A stretch of 64,000 nt of DNA, taken from IMG/VR virus record IMGVR_UViG_3300017963_000231, positions 22,829-86,828 of that record, one strand, 5' to 3'. The notes under the pieces are model-generated. The model had not been told where the DNA came from. It saw nothing but the letters and a program-made list of their open reading frames with translations, and did not search any database. This document shows, piece by piece, positions 22,950-32,200 of this stretch (position 1 is the stretch's first letter; every line of letters begins with the position of its first letter). A program made the position numbers and the translations under genes. Source of the DNA: a virus.

Positions 22950-23169
22950 GAGTTGCATAAACTGCGATTTTAATTATAGTTGTGATGCTAGGTTAAAAGG
23001 GAAGTTTGAGCCTTCCTTTTGCCAGGAGTTCTCTATCAATATCGATCAGGATGATGAAAAAGGGAATCGGGAGCGGGCAGAGCAATGCAAGTTCTTTGTC
23101 CCAAGGGGAGGGGACCGGAGTAAGGTGCCGGATCGGGAGCGGTGGTATGAGAAAGATAGTATCGCATAA
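22942..23169 (+). CDS. Cysteine-containing small protein
   Basis: A 75-residue product with CINCDFNYSC at the start and two further cysteines (C27, C49), likely a metal site. ATG 22942 is chosen at proper spacing from AAAGGAGG (22926-22933); ATG 22936 is too close. It overlaps the preceding gene by 8 nt. Unknown function. Confidence 0.6.
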   Translation: MDKSCINCDFNYSCDARLKGKFEPSFCQEFSINIDQDDEKGNRERAEQCKFFVPRGGDRSKVPDRERWYEKDSIA

Positions 23170-23248
23170 ATGTGCGAAGCTCTTGAGTAAGGATATGGAG
23201 CGGTGCATTGCTGAAAAGGTCGGGGATGAGAGTAAGGGAGAAAAGTAA
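23147..23248 (+). CDS. 33-residue peptide with paired cysteines
   Basis: A short frame, start 23147 after GGGAGCGG, stop 23248, directly before glycine-leader protein 4. It has two cysteines (HKC and ERC) in a lysine-rich helix. It overlaps the previous gene by 23 nt. Weak evidence beyond position. Confidence 0.4.
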   Translation: MRKIVSHKCAKLLSKDMERCIAEKVGDESKGEK

Positions 23249-23249
23249 A

Positions 23250-23729
23250 ATGGGAGATGGGAAAGGCGCAGGTGGTGGTGGAGGTCAAATAATGAATGTT
23301 ACCGGTAAATCCGGGGATGTTGTTAGAGAGGAGGTATCACAATTTATACGTCGCAATACCGAAATAGATAATCCATACATGACAACGCAAGGACTTGGGA
23401 CTGGCGTTAATTCTGGGTTGACGGCGGATTTTTTGCAAAGTCAACTTGATCCTGGGGCTAAGGTGACAGTCACTACTCGCAGTGTGGATTCGGCTATCGG
23501 TAAGAATGGAAAGTTATCTGGTCCTGGAAAGTCTTTTGTGACTACTATCAGTGGGGGCGGGGTAGATGTCAGTGTGATAACATCTCAAGCCGGGCAAATT
23601 CGATCTAGTCGGATTAAACGAGTTCCTCGTTTGTATACAAGAGTCGAAGGAGGGGAGGGCGGAGGAAAATCTTTTCTCGGGTTCCCTGCCACGAGTATTT
23701 TTCAGACGGTTACTGGTAAACTCAACTAG
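23250..23729 (+). CDS. Glycine-leader protein 4
   Basis: The 159-residue protein begins MGDGKGAGGGGGQ. The body has valine- and threonine-rich strands (TVTTRS, SFVTTISGGG, VSVITS) and an SRIKRVPRLY basic patch. A second polyglycine tract (EGGEGGGK) lies about 20 residues before the end. GGGAG at 5-6 nt further upstream serves as ribosome binding site. Same family of leaders as the genes at 16690, 18014, 18370 and 24409. Confidence 0.68.
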   Translation: MGDGKGAGGGGGQIMNVTGKSGDVVREEVSQFIRRNTEIDNPYMTTQGLGTGVNSGLTADFLQSQLDPGAKVTVTTRSVDSAIGKNGKLSGPGKSFVTTISGGGVDVSVITSQAGQIRSSRIKRVPRLYTRVEGGEGGGKSFLGFPATSIFQTVTGKLN

Positions 23730-23762
23730 AGGGAATAATGAACACCAAAAATAAAAAGGGGA

Positions 23763-24020
23763 ATGATGGTGAAACTTCAGAGTAAGGACAGGGAACGCCA
23801 TGCCGAAACAATCATGACGGTAGAGAAAAGGGCGGTTGCTTGCTATGATTGTGTGAAACTCACTTTGCTGAAAGACCTATGCTCACCGGCGGGTAGTCTG
23901 GATTTGACCTGCCCGGATTGCACGAAAAAGCGAGAGGCCGGGAAGATTGTCCTTTTTCTTATTTCGATGCTTGGGATCATGAGAATTGTACGCAAGGATG
24001 GGCGGTGCAAGATGATATGA
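23763..24020 (+). CDS. Zinc-ribbon protein, zero-frame reading of a likely frameshifted gene
   Basis: The first 56 residues hold CYDC and CPDC, a zinc-ribbon layout. After AAAAAG at 23925-23930 the zero frame turns into a hydrophobic stretch that looks like a shadow, whereas the -1 frame stays Cys-rich and protein-like to a stop placed just before the next gene. Either AAAAAG is a programmed -1 slip site or a frameshift mutation is present. ATG 23763 and 23766 are both possible starts after AAGGGGA. Confidence 0.5.
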   Translation: MMVKLQSKDRERHAETIMTVEKRAVACYDCVKLTLLKDLCSPAGSLDLTCPDCTKKREAGKIVLFLISMLGIMRIVRKDGRCKMI

Positions 24021-24109
24021 TGTGGTGTTATCCGGGTAGTTCGGCATGTCCACGGTTCGATGAGGGGGCTTTATCTGGCGGGATTCGTGATCTTCTAGGT
24101 AGGGAGTAG
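23918..24109 (+). CDS. Cysteine-rich continuation in the -1 frame
   Basis: This frame encodes REDCPFSYFDAWDHENC, then a second pair of cysteines (WCYPGSSAC) and an LLGRE end, with protein-like composition. Its only start would be TTG 23918 with a poor site, so it is probably translated as the C-terminal part of the 23763 gene by a -1 shift. The stop is 4 nt before the next ATG. Confidence 0.5.
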   Translation: MHEKARGREDCPFSYFDAWDHENCTQGWAVQDDMMWCYPGSSACPRFDEGALSGGIRDLLGRE

Positions 24110-24113
24110 GGCG

Positions 24114-24308
24114 ATGATAGCTGATGTGATATGCGAGAATGATCTTTGTTTACATAACAATGGTCATGGTGGATGCCGGGCATTGGGGATCAAGTTGGAA
24201 GTGAAAATGGTGGGGAAAAATAATTGTGTTTTGGCGTGTTCTAAGTACAAACTTGACCCACGGGATGAAGGTAAATTGAGTGATGGGAAAGATGATGAAA
24301 AACAATAA
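24114..24308 (+). CDS. Cysteine-rich small protein
   Basis: A 64-residue protein with CENDLC, a GGC and CVLAC, five cysteines and two histidines suggesting one metal site, and a charged C-terminal tail. GGGAGTAGGGCG lies before the ATG. From memory small phage proteins with CENxxCxH patterns are common, without known role. Confidence 0.6.
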   Translation: MIADVICENDLCLHNNGHGGCRALGIKLEVKMVGKNNCVLACSKYKLDPRDEGKLSDGKDDEKQ

Positions 24309-24359
24309 GTTATATACCGCATATATAGTGAAAATTAATGTGTAATGCATATCTATGCA

Positions 24360-24394
24360 GGGAAAATTACCGCATTGTGTGCGTAATTTTTCCC
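24360..24394 (+). promoter_or_regulatory. Hairpin just upstream of a ribosome binding site
   Basis: Left arm GGGAAAATTA plus CGCA pairs with TGCG plus TAATTTTTCCC around a 5-nt loop, about 14 bp with one or two bulges. The GAGGAGGG site of glycine-leader protein 5 starts 1 nt later. There is no T run after it, so it is not an obvious terminator. It may expose the ribosome binding site or protect the mRNA 5' end after processing. Confidence 0.5.
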
Positions 24395-24408
24395 GAGGAG
24401 GGTTGAAA

Positions 24409-24957
24409 ATGGGTGACGGGAAGGGAGGCGGCGCTGGCGGTGGAGGTACTGCGGCGGCAGTTGGCGGGAAAGAGGGACTCCGGGAACTGGATCAGGTTCT
24501 TCGAGGGGCGGAATCTTATTCAGGGACGATCTTGGCCGAGCAGGAAAGTCAGTATTTAGGTGGTTTCGGTCCGGTCCGGCGGTCAGGTCCGGCTCCTTGG
24601 GATCGGTTTAATTTCAGGTCTCAACCGAACGGCAATTTGGGCGGGATCCGGAGAAATGACCGGATTGTGATCACGGGCCAGGGTTTCGGCAGTAGGAGGG
24701 ATCCGCCAAGTCGATGGGTAACCGGTCCGGCTCGTGTCACTTCGGTTCGAGGGCGTGGGGATGGTCGAACGGTGACGGTTTCACCTATCGGGAATTGGTC
24801 TCGCCATCGGTCGATTACCCTGAATACGGCTCCTGCCAGGGCTCCGGGGCAGAGATTTACCACTTCTCCCCAATCGAGTGAGGTCAGGACTAGTCCAAAT
24901 ACTCCGGCTCGAAGGAGAGGGGTGACGGTGATGACGGTAACGGGGAGGGCTGAGTGA
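24409..24957 (+). CDS. Glycine-leader protein 5
   Basis: The 182-residue protein begins MGDGKGGGAGGGGTAAA, then an acidic helical part and a long Arg/Pro/Ser/Thr-rich disordered C-terminal half with many RVT or VTV strands. Net charge of the body is strongly positive. It directly precedes the large terminase and overlaps it by 4 nt (GTGA), so it may be a DNA-associated packaging or internal head protein; this is inference from position and composition. Confidence 0.68.
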   Translation: MGDGKGGGAGGGGTAAAVGGKEGLRELDQVLRGAESYSGTILAEQESQYLGGFGPVRRSGPAPWDRFNFRSQPNGNLGGIRRNDRIVITGQGFGSRRDPPSRWVTGPARVTSVRGRGDGRTVTVSPIGNWSRHRSITLNTAPARAPGQRFTTSPQSSEVRTSPNTPARRRGVTVMTVTGRAE

Positions 24958-26744
24958 GTTTATCCAGTGAGGAGCAAGAACTTTTACGCCAGATTGTGGA
25001 GGAGTTCGACGATCACGGTGAGAGTTCTACGCTCGAACTCCTGCTTGGGATGGATTTTGATTACATCCTTCCCGATATGGAGACGTTCCTTCTTGACCCT
25101 TATTACATGGGACAGACCGGAAAATCCATATACCCAAAGCTCCTGGATGATTTAATTGAAATCTTTGAGGACGGCCCATTCATTGAGATCCATCTGACTG
25201 GAGGCATTGGATGGGGAAAGAGCACGATTGCTGAATTTATCATGGCTCGGATGATTGCGGAGTGCTGGGTTTATAAAGATCCGGCTACTGCATTCGGGCT
25301 CATGCCAGGGTCTACGATCTCATTTATGAATATTTCCGTGAGTGAGGGCCAAGCCCGGAGGGTCATTTTCAAGGGGTTATACCAAAAACTTACCAGATCT
25401 CCCTTTTTTCAGGAGTGTTGTCGTCCGGATCCGAAAGTTGTGACGGAACTTCGGTTCCCCAAGAATCTTTGGATGGCTCCTTTGGCTTCGACGGATAATT
25501 CTGCTTTAGGACTCGATATTTGGGGCGGGATCATGGATGAGGCCAATTTTATGGCCGTGGTGGAGAAATCCAAAGCCGCCGGACGGGGGAATAAGCGGTT
25601 TGATCTTGCGGAGAACATCTATTATACCATCCAGCGACGGATGAAGTCTCGATTTATGGAGGCTGGCACTATTCCAGGGAAGCTCGTGATTGTTTCATCC
25701 AAGAATTATCCCAATACTTTCATGGAAAGGCGGATGAAGGAGGTAAGGGATATGGAGGAACAGGGGGTTTTTATACGTGATTATGCCACTTGGGAGCCCA
25801 AACCTTCGAGAATTTATTGTGGGGATACTTTCCCAGTGGAAGTTGGAGATGTGGCCAATGTTTCTCGTATTTTGACCCTGGAGCAAGCGGAAAAGGCCCA
25901 TGGAAAGGTTATTGATGTACCAGTGGAGTTCCGGAAAGACTTCGAGAAGGATATCGATCAGGCTATTCGGGATTTGGCTGGGGTTGCGACGGCTACAATT
26001 AACCCATATTTCAAGGATTTTCGGAAGATTACTACTGCGATTGACTCTCGGAGACATCCATTTACGGCTGAAAGCACTAATTTGCAGGATGGGGCGGGGT
26101 TTATTCAAGATTCGCTTGTGGAAATGGACCCAAGAACCAAGAAAACTATCCCTCGAATATCCCCGACTGAGCCCCGATGGGTGCATGTGGACCCGTCTTT
26201 GTCAGGGGATGCTACGGGAATTGCGATGGGGCATGTGGCCGGTCTTGTGGAGATCGAGAGGAAAGATGACGATACGGAGCGGTGGACTATTGAAGAGGCT
26301 CCGTTGATTTGCATTGATTTTATGCTCCGGGTTGTCCCACCGGTTGGCGGTGAGATTCAGTTTCGGAATGTGAGGCAGTTGGTTTATTCTCTTACTGAGA
26401 TGGGTTTTTTGATCAAGGGGGTATCGGCTGATAGTTATCAATCAGCGGAATCAATGCAACATTACCAGTATCGAGGATATCAGACGGCTCGATTTAGCGT
26501 AGAGCGTGAGGATGCCTATAAATTGCTCAAGGATGCGTTTTACGAAGGTCGGGTGAAGATGTATGAATATCCACCGGTGATCGGTGAATTAAGGCAGTTG
26601 GAGTTTGATAAATCTTCGGGTAAAATTGATCACCCGGCTGGCGGGACAAAGGATGTTTCTGATGCCGTTTGCGGTGTGGTGGTGGGATTGATGAGGTATA
26701 TGGTCGTGAAAAGTAAAACTAACTTTGGGGTACAGGTGTTTTGA
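24954..26744 (+). CDS. Terminase large subunit
   Basis: The 596-residue protein has a packaging-ATPase Walker A GGIGWGKST (83-91) and Walker B with catalytic acid GGIMDEAN (191-198). A C-terminal RNase H-like nuclease domain starts at HVDPSLSGDATG (D413) and ends with a KDVSDA motif near residue 575. It translocates DNA into proheads and cuts concatemers. GTG 24954 overlaps the stop of glycine-leader protein 5. The portal gene follows after one small zinc protein, the usual order. Confidence 0.94.
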   Translation: MSLSSEEQELLRQIVEEFDDHGESSTLELLLGMDFDYILPDMETFLLDPYYMGQTGKSIYPKLLDDLIEIFEDGPFIEIHLTGGIGWGKSTIAEFIMARMIAECWVYKDPATAFGLMPGSTISFMNISVSEGQARRVIFKGLYQKLTRSPFFQECCRPDPKVVTELRFPKNLWMAPLASTDNSALGLDIWGGIMDEANFMAVVEKSKAAGRGNKRFDLAENIYYTIQRRMKSRFMEAGTIPGKLVIVSSKNYPNTFMERRMKEVRDMEEQGVFIRDYATWEPKPSRIYCGDTFPVEVGDVANVSRILTLEQAEKAHGKVIDVPVEFRKDFEKDIDQAIRDLAGVATATINPYFKDFRKITTAIDSRRHPFTAESTNLQDGAGFIQDSLVEMDPRTKKTIPRISPTEPRWVHVDPSLSGDATGIAMGHVAGLVEIERKDDDTERWTIEEAPLICIDFMLRVVPPVGGEIQFRNVRQLVYSLTEMGFLIKGVSADSYQSAESMQHYQYRGYQTARFSVEREDAYKLLKDAFYEGRVKMYEYPPVIGELRQLEFDKSSGKIDHPAGGTKDVSDAVCGVVVGLMRYMVVKSKTNFGVQVF

Positions 26745-27046
26745 TGCCTACTTGGGAAGATGAAATAAAGTCTAGAAATCTGGCCCGGAAACTTCGGGAG
26801 CAAGAGGAGGCTCGAAAAGAGGCTCTTGAGGAGACCCGGAAATGCGGCAATTGTGGGGCAGACGTTAAAATGGGGGATAATTTTTGCTGGAAATGTGGCA
26901 ATTCCCTTGAAGGATCCTGGATTAAGGAATGTAAGGGTTGCCATCGGCTTTTCAAAACTATCCGGCCCAAGGATCGGGAGTATTGTAATCGATGTGAAGG
27001 GGAAGCTCGGAAGAAGGCTAATTCAGGTGGGCTTATTCGGTATTAG
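26744..27046 (+). CDS. Double zinc-ribbon protein
   Basis: The 100-residue protein has a charged coiled N-terminus, then CGNCG...CWKCG and CKGC...CNRC, two complete zinc ribbons. The start shares its first base with the terminase stop. Between terminase and portal genes, it may assist packaging, but no role is known. Confidence 0.7.
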   Translation: MPTWEDEIKSRNLARKLREQEEARKEALEETRKCGNCGADVKMGDNFCWKCGNSLEGSWIKECKGCHRLFKTIRPKDREYCNRCEGEARKKANSGGLIRY

Positions 27047-27055
27047 GAGGCAATT

Positions 27056-28726
27056 ATGGCTGATAAAAAAACAAGACGTGGTTCGAGGGGCGGAAAAAAG
27101 ATCAAAGAGCAGCGGGTTGTGAATCAAGAAGAGGGCGTGGTGGTAAAAGTCCTTGAGTTCGGGGGTGATGACGCTTTGCCGGATCGTGGGGAATCAAAGC
27201 AGTTAACTCCTGATGTGTTCGAGGTAGTCATAAAAGATGGTCAGGCTATTCGACCACTTTATGATCCCCTTCTTTGGGCGACGCTTCTGGAGCAGGATGT
27301 TCGCCTTTTCCGGTGCGTGACGGCCATGGCATTGAATACTGTGGGGTCCGGATGGGAGCTTTCGGCTCGATATGATTCAAAGGAATTTGTGGAGGAGAAC
27401 AAGGAAAACATCAAAAAAGAGCGGGCGGAAATCATGCCTTTGTTCAAGTATCCGAATTCAGAGTATTCCTTTGAGGAAATGATGCAGATGATCAAGACTG
27501 ATGAGGAGGCCGAAGGTCAAGGTTACATGGAGGTGTCTCGGGACAATAAAGGTCAGATCGATGGTCTTTATCATGCTCCCGGTCACACAATCAGGGTTTT
27601 GGCCGAGAAAAAGGGATTTTTGCAGATGAGGACCAATCTCGGGTCGGATTCCTATGTTTTTTCTCCGGGGAAAACGGCTGAGGATAGTATTCAAAAGGTG
27701 TATTTTAAGAATTTCGGGGATAAACGAGCGATTGATAATCGCACGGGGGGTGAAGCTAAGGGCGCTCTTGCTCCGGAATTTCGGGCAAATGAACTCATTC
27801 AGTTCAAAATTTATACTCCTCGGAGCTCATTTTATGGGATTCCGAGAGTAGTAGCGGCGGCTCCTGCCATATCCGGTAATCGACTGGCTCAGTTGCGGAA
27901 TGTTTCGTTCTTTGAGAATGATGCTACTCCCCGGTTGGCAGTTATTGTAGAAGGTGGAAATTTGGATACATCTTCCGTCAAGATGATAGAGAACTTTATT
28001 GAAGCTCGTGGGAAAGGCCCAATGAATTTTGGCAGAGTAATGGTCCTTCAACCGCAATCACAAGAGGCCGTTCCTGGGGCTGAGAGTAAGGCTAAAATCA
28101 CACTGATGCCGCTAACTGTGGGTGTAACGGAGGATGCGAGTTTTACCCGATATCTAGTTTTGAATTCGGAGATGGTTCGTGAGGCATTTGGGATTGGCAA
28201 GATTTTCTTGGGGACGGCTGATGATGTGAATCGAGCTACTGCTTTGACGATGAAGCAAGTGACCATGGAGCAAGTATTTGAGCCTGAAATCAAGAGGTAC
28301 GAGCATAGATTGGATATTACCGTTATGCGTGATCTTGGAGCGAAGTACACGCAACTCAGATTTACCCGGCCCAAGATGACGGACCTTTCTTCGGATGCTC
28401 AGGCTTACGGGGTTCTTGCGGCGGCTGGGGGAATTACGCCTAATGACATCAAGGAACTTCTTGGCCAGGATCCATTTGCGGCAGAGTGGGGTAATACTCC
28501 AATTCCTCTTATTAAGATGGGTCTTTTGGAAGGCCGCGAAGTTCCGGCTGATTTCGCGGATGGTCCTGATAGTGGTGGGGAGGGTAATGCCTCAATCGAG
28601 CAAGAAATTGCACGAGCTACCAAGTTGTTTGGGGAAGCTACGGGGTTTTCCGGAACTTTGGATCTAATAGCTAATGGTGATCCTCAAGAAGTGGTGCATA
28701 AGTTACGGGCATTAGTGGAAAAGTAG
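27056..28726 (+). CDS. Portal protein
   Basis: The 556-residue protein has the order and features of HK97/PBSX-type portals: a disordered basic N-terminus, a wing with RLFRCVTAMA, the clip/stem region with FKIYTPRSSFYGIPR (about 245-259) and a C-terminal crown segment with TPNDIKELLG. Location after the terminase and before the protease and capsid genes agrees. It forms the dodecameric DNA gate in the head vertex. AGGAGGC precedes the ATG. Confidence 0.85.
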   Translation: MADKKTRRGSRGGKKIKEQRVVNQEEGVVVKVLEFGGDDALPDRGESKQLTPDVFEVVIKDGQAIRPLYDPLLWATLLEQDVRLFRCVTAMALNTVGSGWELSARYDSKEFVEENKENIKKERAEIMPLFKYPNSEYSFEEMMQMIKTDEEAEGQGYMEVSRDNKGQIDGLYHAPGHTIRVLAEKKGFLQMRTNLGSDSYVFSPGKTAEDSIQKVYFKNFGDKRAIDNRTGGEAKGALAPEFRANELIQFKIYTPRSSFYGIPRVVAAAPAISGNRLAQLRNVSFFENDATPRLAVIVEGGNLDTSSVKMIENFIEARGKGPMNFGRVMVLQPQSQEAVPGAESKAKITLMPLTVGVTEDASFTRYLVLNSEMVREAFGIGKIFLGTADDVNRATALTMKQVTMEQVFEPEIKRYEHRLDITVMRDLGAKYTQLRFTRPKMTDLSSDAQAYGVLAAAGGITPNDIKELLGQDPFAAEWGNTPIPLIKMGLLEGREVPADFADGPDSGGEGNASIEQEIARATKLFGEATGFSGTLDLIANGDPQEVVHKLRALVEK

Positions 28727-28729
28727 CAC

Positions 28730-28758
28730 TTGACAAGTCGGTATATTTATGTTTTACT
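28730..28758 (+). promoter_or_regulatory. Promoter P6
   Basis: TTGACA (28730-28735), 17-nt spacer and TTTACT (28753-28758), 3 nt after the portal stop. Weaker -10 than its relatives. It drives two small genes that end at a strong terminator, so this is a separate short transcription unit inside the head module. Confidence 0.65.
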
Positions 28759-28806
28759 CAATAATGAAAGGTTGAAGGGCCTTTCCAACCAAAGGAGGAT
28801 AAAGAC

Positions 28807-28980
28807 ATGGCAAAGAATCAAGCGGGATTGACTGGACCAATCGGTGGGACTGCCAAGCGGACTTCTGCGGTGATCGACACTGGAAAGCAGAATAACGATC
28901 CGATGGCTTCTCCGGATTCCAAATCCAGCATGAAAACTCCCAATCTGACTGCTCGCAAGCAACGCCGGATGGCAGAGTAA
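28807..28980 (+). CDS. Small basic, disordered protein
   Basis: A 57-residue protein rich in Lys, Ser, Thr, Asn and Pro with few hydrophobic residues, probably disordered. AAAGGAGG precedes the ATG; a small hairpin (28768-28788) lies in its leader. Expressed from its own promoter P6 between portal and protease genes. Not recognised. Confidence 0.6.
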   Translation: MAKNQAGLTGPIGGTAKRTSAVIDTGKQNNDPMASPDSKSSMKTPNLTARKQRRMAE

Positions 28981-28993
28981 GGGGGGCGGGGCC

Positions 28994-29191
28994 ATGGCCC
29001 GTAGGAATGATAAGTTCCTGCGTCAAGCAACGGAAGCTATTGCTTCTAATGCCAAACCGGGTTTCCATGGCGAAGTCACCGTCCAGGTGAAAATTCAGAA
29101 TGGGGTTATCCAGAGTGGTCATGTAGAGAAGTCTACTCGGGTGTCCCGGCAAGGGAACACTACGTTAGTAGAAAAGATCAAACTGGATTGA
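28994..29191 (+). CDS. Small protein, DUF2292-like
   Basis: The 65-residue protein has a basic helical start, then GEVTVQVKIQNGVIQSGHVEKS, a beta-hairpin pattern like the small DUF2292/YezD family (GSVEIxVxDGxxVxIxxxEK). The function of that family is unknown. Second gene of the P6 unit. Confidence 0.6.
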   Translation: MARRNDKFLRQATEAIASNAKPGFHGEVTVQVKIQNGVIQSGHVEKSTRVSRQGNTTLVEKIKLD

Positions 29192-29228
29192 GCTAGTCGG
29201 TATTAGCCGGGCCTCATGGTATCAGGCA

Positions 29229-29267
29229 AGCCGCTAAGGGGTTATTATGCCCTTTAGCGGCTTTTTT
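29229..29267 (+). terminator. Rho-independent terminator
   Basis: AGCCGCTAAGGG (29229-29240) pairs with CCCTTTAGCGGCT (29250-29262) with one bulge, followed by TTTTTT. It ends the P6 transcript 38 nt after the second small gene. Confidence 0.92.
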
Positions 29268-29281
29268 ATTTGGGGGTCAAT

Positions 29282-32200
29282 ATGGAGCTTGATAAATCCT
29301 TTGAATTCGGGTTAACGGTTTGTAAGGCCCGGAGGGATGAAGAGGGCCGGATGATTGTTACGGGTTATGGTTCTGATACCATGACTGATGGGCATAAAGA
29401 GAAGTTTGATACTCACGCCATTAAGGGAATGCTGGATGCAGTTCGGAACGGCGTTCCTCTCATGACTTCACACAAGGATTCGTTTGGGTTTGGAGAATCG
29501 TTCGATGGTCGGATTGTTCCCCTGGATAGCGGGGAGGTCGGGCTTGAGGTTGATTTTCTTTTGAAAGAGAAGTACCCGCAAGCGACGGATCTTTTTGAGG
29601 CTATTCAAAGCGGAAAGTGTGATCAGCAACTTTCCGTTGGCGGGAAATTGAATATGTCCAATCCTCGGGCCGCTTACCTTCTTAGGGACGGTACTAAGGT
29701 ACTTCATGATTTTGATTTGGATCATTTTTGCACGACTCGGCCTAAAAAGGCGGCGAATCCTCGAACTCATTTTAAGGCCGCAATGTTTGAATCCCTGGAA
29801 AAGGATGGGATGACCGATGAGGTCTGGAAAACATTGGAGGTAGATGATTCTGAGGCTGAAAGGCTGGCTCAGGTGGGGGGAAGCATCGAGAAATTTCTGA
29901 TGCTCAGTCCTTCCATGGATTCGCCTATGACGGGGAGTGTTAATCGGGAAGATGATCCGCTTGGCGGTAATGACAGGTCTTTTGAGGATTTGCCGTCGTT
30001 TAAGCAAATGCGTGATGCTGGGTACAATGCTTACCACGTTCCGCTTTATTGGGAGGGTCATCCCGTTCAACTGGCGATGCGTGATGTTCGGATGGATCGG
30101 AAAAAGTGCTTGGAGAATGTCGGGCGGTATAAATTCGATGAGATTGAACCGATGGTACGAGCCAGTGGGGTAAAAAACCCGGTGGTAGATAGTAAAGGGA
30201 TGATTTCTCTTTACGGCGATTATAGTAATGTCGGGAATATGGATGATCGACCGGTCGGTAAAGATCCTACGGGAAAACGGGCCGTTCGGTATTATCGAAT
30301 GTTCCCGTCGGCAATAAACAATGACGGTGAACTGGAATATGATGATCTTGGGCGACTGAAAGGTGGCGGATTCTTGTTCATGAAGGATGGGCGAAAAGTC
30401 CCCGGTGAGGATGATTACTCCCCCTTCTGGAGAGTTCCTTCCATGACGGAAGCACAAGTCTTGATCCCGGATGCCGTGGCCAAATTGGCGGAAACCACTG
30501 AAAAGTCTGATCTTGAGGATACGGTGGAGAAGAGCATTAATCTTACCCGAACTTTGCTTATGCCCTTGTCCCTGCGGAAAATCAAGCTCAGGACTAAACC
30601 CACGGATGACCATTCTCATGAGTTGAGGCTTTTCCTTGATTCCTCTGGCAAGGTAGTTGACGGATATACCTTTGACGGCGGATCATCCTTTGCTCATGGC
30701 CGGAGGGCTCAGGCTACTCAGGATATGAATGACCGTGAATCGTTCCGGCTTCGCCATGACCACGTTCATATCGTAGTGTTTACGGGAGGCAAGGCCGTTC
30801 TTGCCGAAGCCTTGGGGCATACTCATGAGTACGAGTTGCCTGAAATGGAAAAGGAGACAAGCGAAATGGAGTTTCACAAAGAGAAGGTACGGCATAGGAC
30901 CGTGAATAGCGGCGGCTACTTTGCCGTGGGCGAGAAGGGCATTGGAGCGGAGGTCTATGAGGAAGCTCCTAAATCCGCTGATCTTACTCAGACGGGTCAA
31001 AGTTCCTATGCACTTCTCTTGGAGAGTGAACACGGACAGCACATTCGCCAGCTTGGGAAGATTTCCAGGGCAGAGGCTCAGAAGATGGCTCTTGGGGCCG
31101 TCAAGCCTGAAGGTGGGAAAGTGGTAGTTGGTCGGTCGATTGGCCGTCTCAATAATCGCAATCTCTACCGGATGCTTTCAGAGTTCTCTCCGGCGGACGG
31201 GAAAGAGGAGGCTGAAAAGGCGGTGCCTTTCCGGTCTTACCCACTTTCGGGTAACCGGCGGTGGTCTTTTACGGCGAATGAAGGGAATGCGATTCTCAAT
31301 CAGTTCGGCGGTGAGGATTCAGAAAGAGCGTGGAAGGCTTACGAGAATGCTCATGCGTGGTACAACTCGGATGCTGGTAATGGTACTCCTCGAACTAAGG
31401 GAGCCTATGCTTTGCCTCATCACAAGCTGGAAGATGGTTCTATGCGAACCTTCCCCGGCGGTGTGATTGCGGCTATGGCGGCTTTGAATGGTGCGAGAGG
31501 CGGTGTTACTCGCATTCCGGCGAATGAGAGGCAAGGGGTTTATAACCATCTTTCTCAGCACTATCGTCAAATGGATATGACTCCCCCGGATTTGCGGGGA
31601 GCCAAGGAAGGTTATAAGGAAGATATCGGGGTTGGCGAGACTGACTCTGAGTATCTGGATCAATTCATCAATTTCCATAAGGAGCAAGGAGTAGATCTTG
31701 ATTGGCTTCCTGCTTTTATGGATGAGTTTTCAAAAAGTGAAGAGGAGGTAGACAAGATGGGCGGTGAGGAAAAGAAAAAGGATGAGACCACTGCTCCTCC
31801 CGTAGAGGAGACTGCGGTGGACGAAACTACGGATGATAAGGAAACTGAGGCTCCGAAAGAGGAAGCCAAGCAAGAGGAAACCGTGGAAACCAAGACTGAT
31901 ACCGGACTTCTGGAGAAGTTTATGGTGGGTCTTGGGCTGAAAAAGGCTCCCAATCCGAAGGTTGAGCGCACACTGACTCTGATGGAATCGGCTCAAGATG
32001 CTCTTGAGGGCGTGGAAATCGGGGAAGATGATGCCGCTCCCTTGATCGGACAAATGGCCAAGCTCGTTTCCATGGTCAAGGCCGGGGTAGAGGCGGGAAA
32101 GATCGACCTGGATGATCTTCCTGCTCGCGATGCTCGGTTGCTCAAGGCGTTCCTGGATGGGAATCCGGTGGAGGCTCCGAAAGAGGCTCCGAAACCTACT

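Noticed and set aside
29468-30619. 383-codon ORF on the - strand
   Set aside because: It lies opposite the protease-scaffold gene, has a biased shadow composition and no ribosome binding site. The same applies to long - strand frames at 11530-12450, 33066-33662 and 42569-43456.
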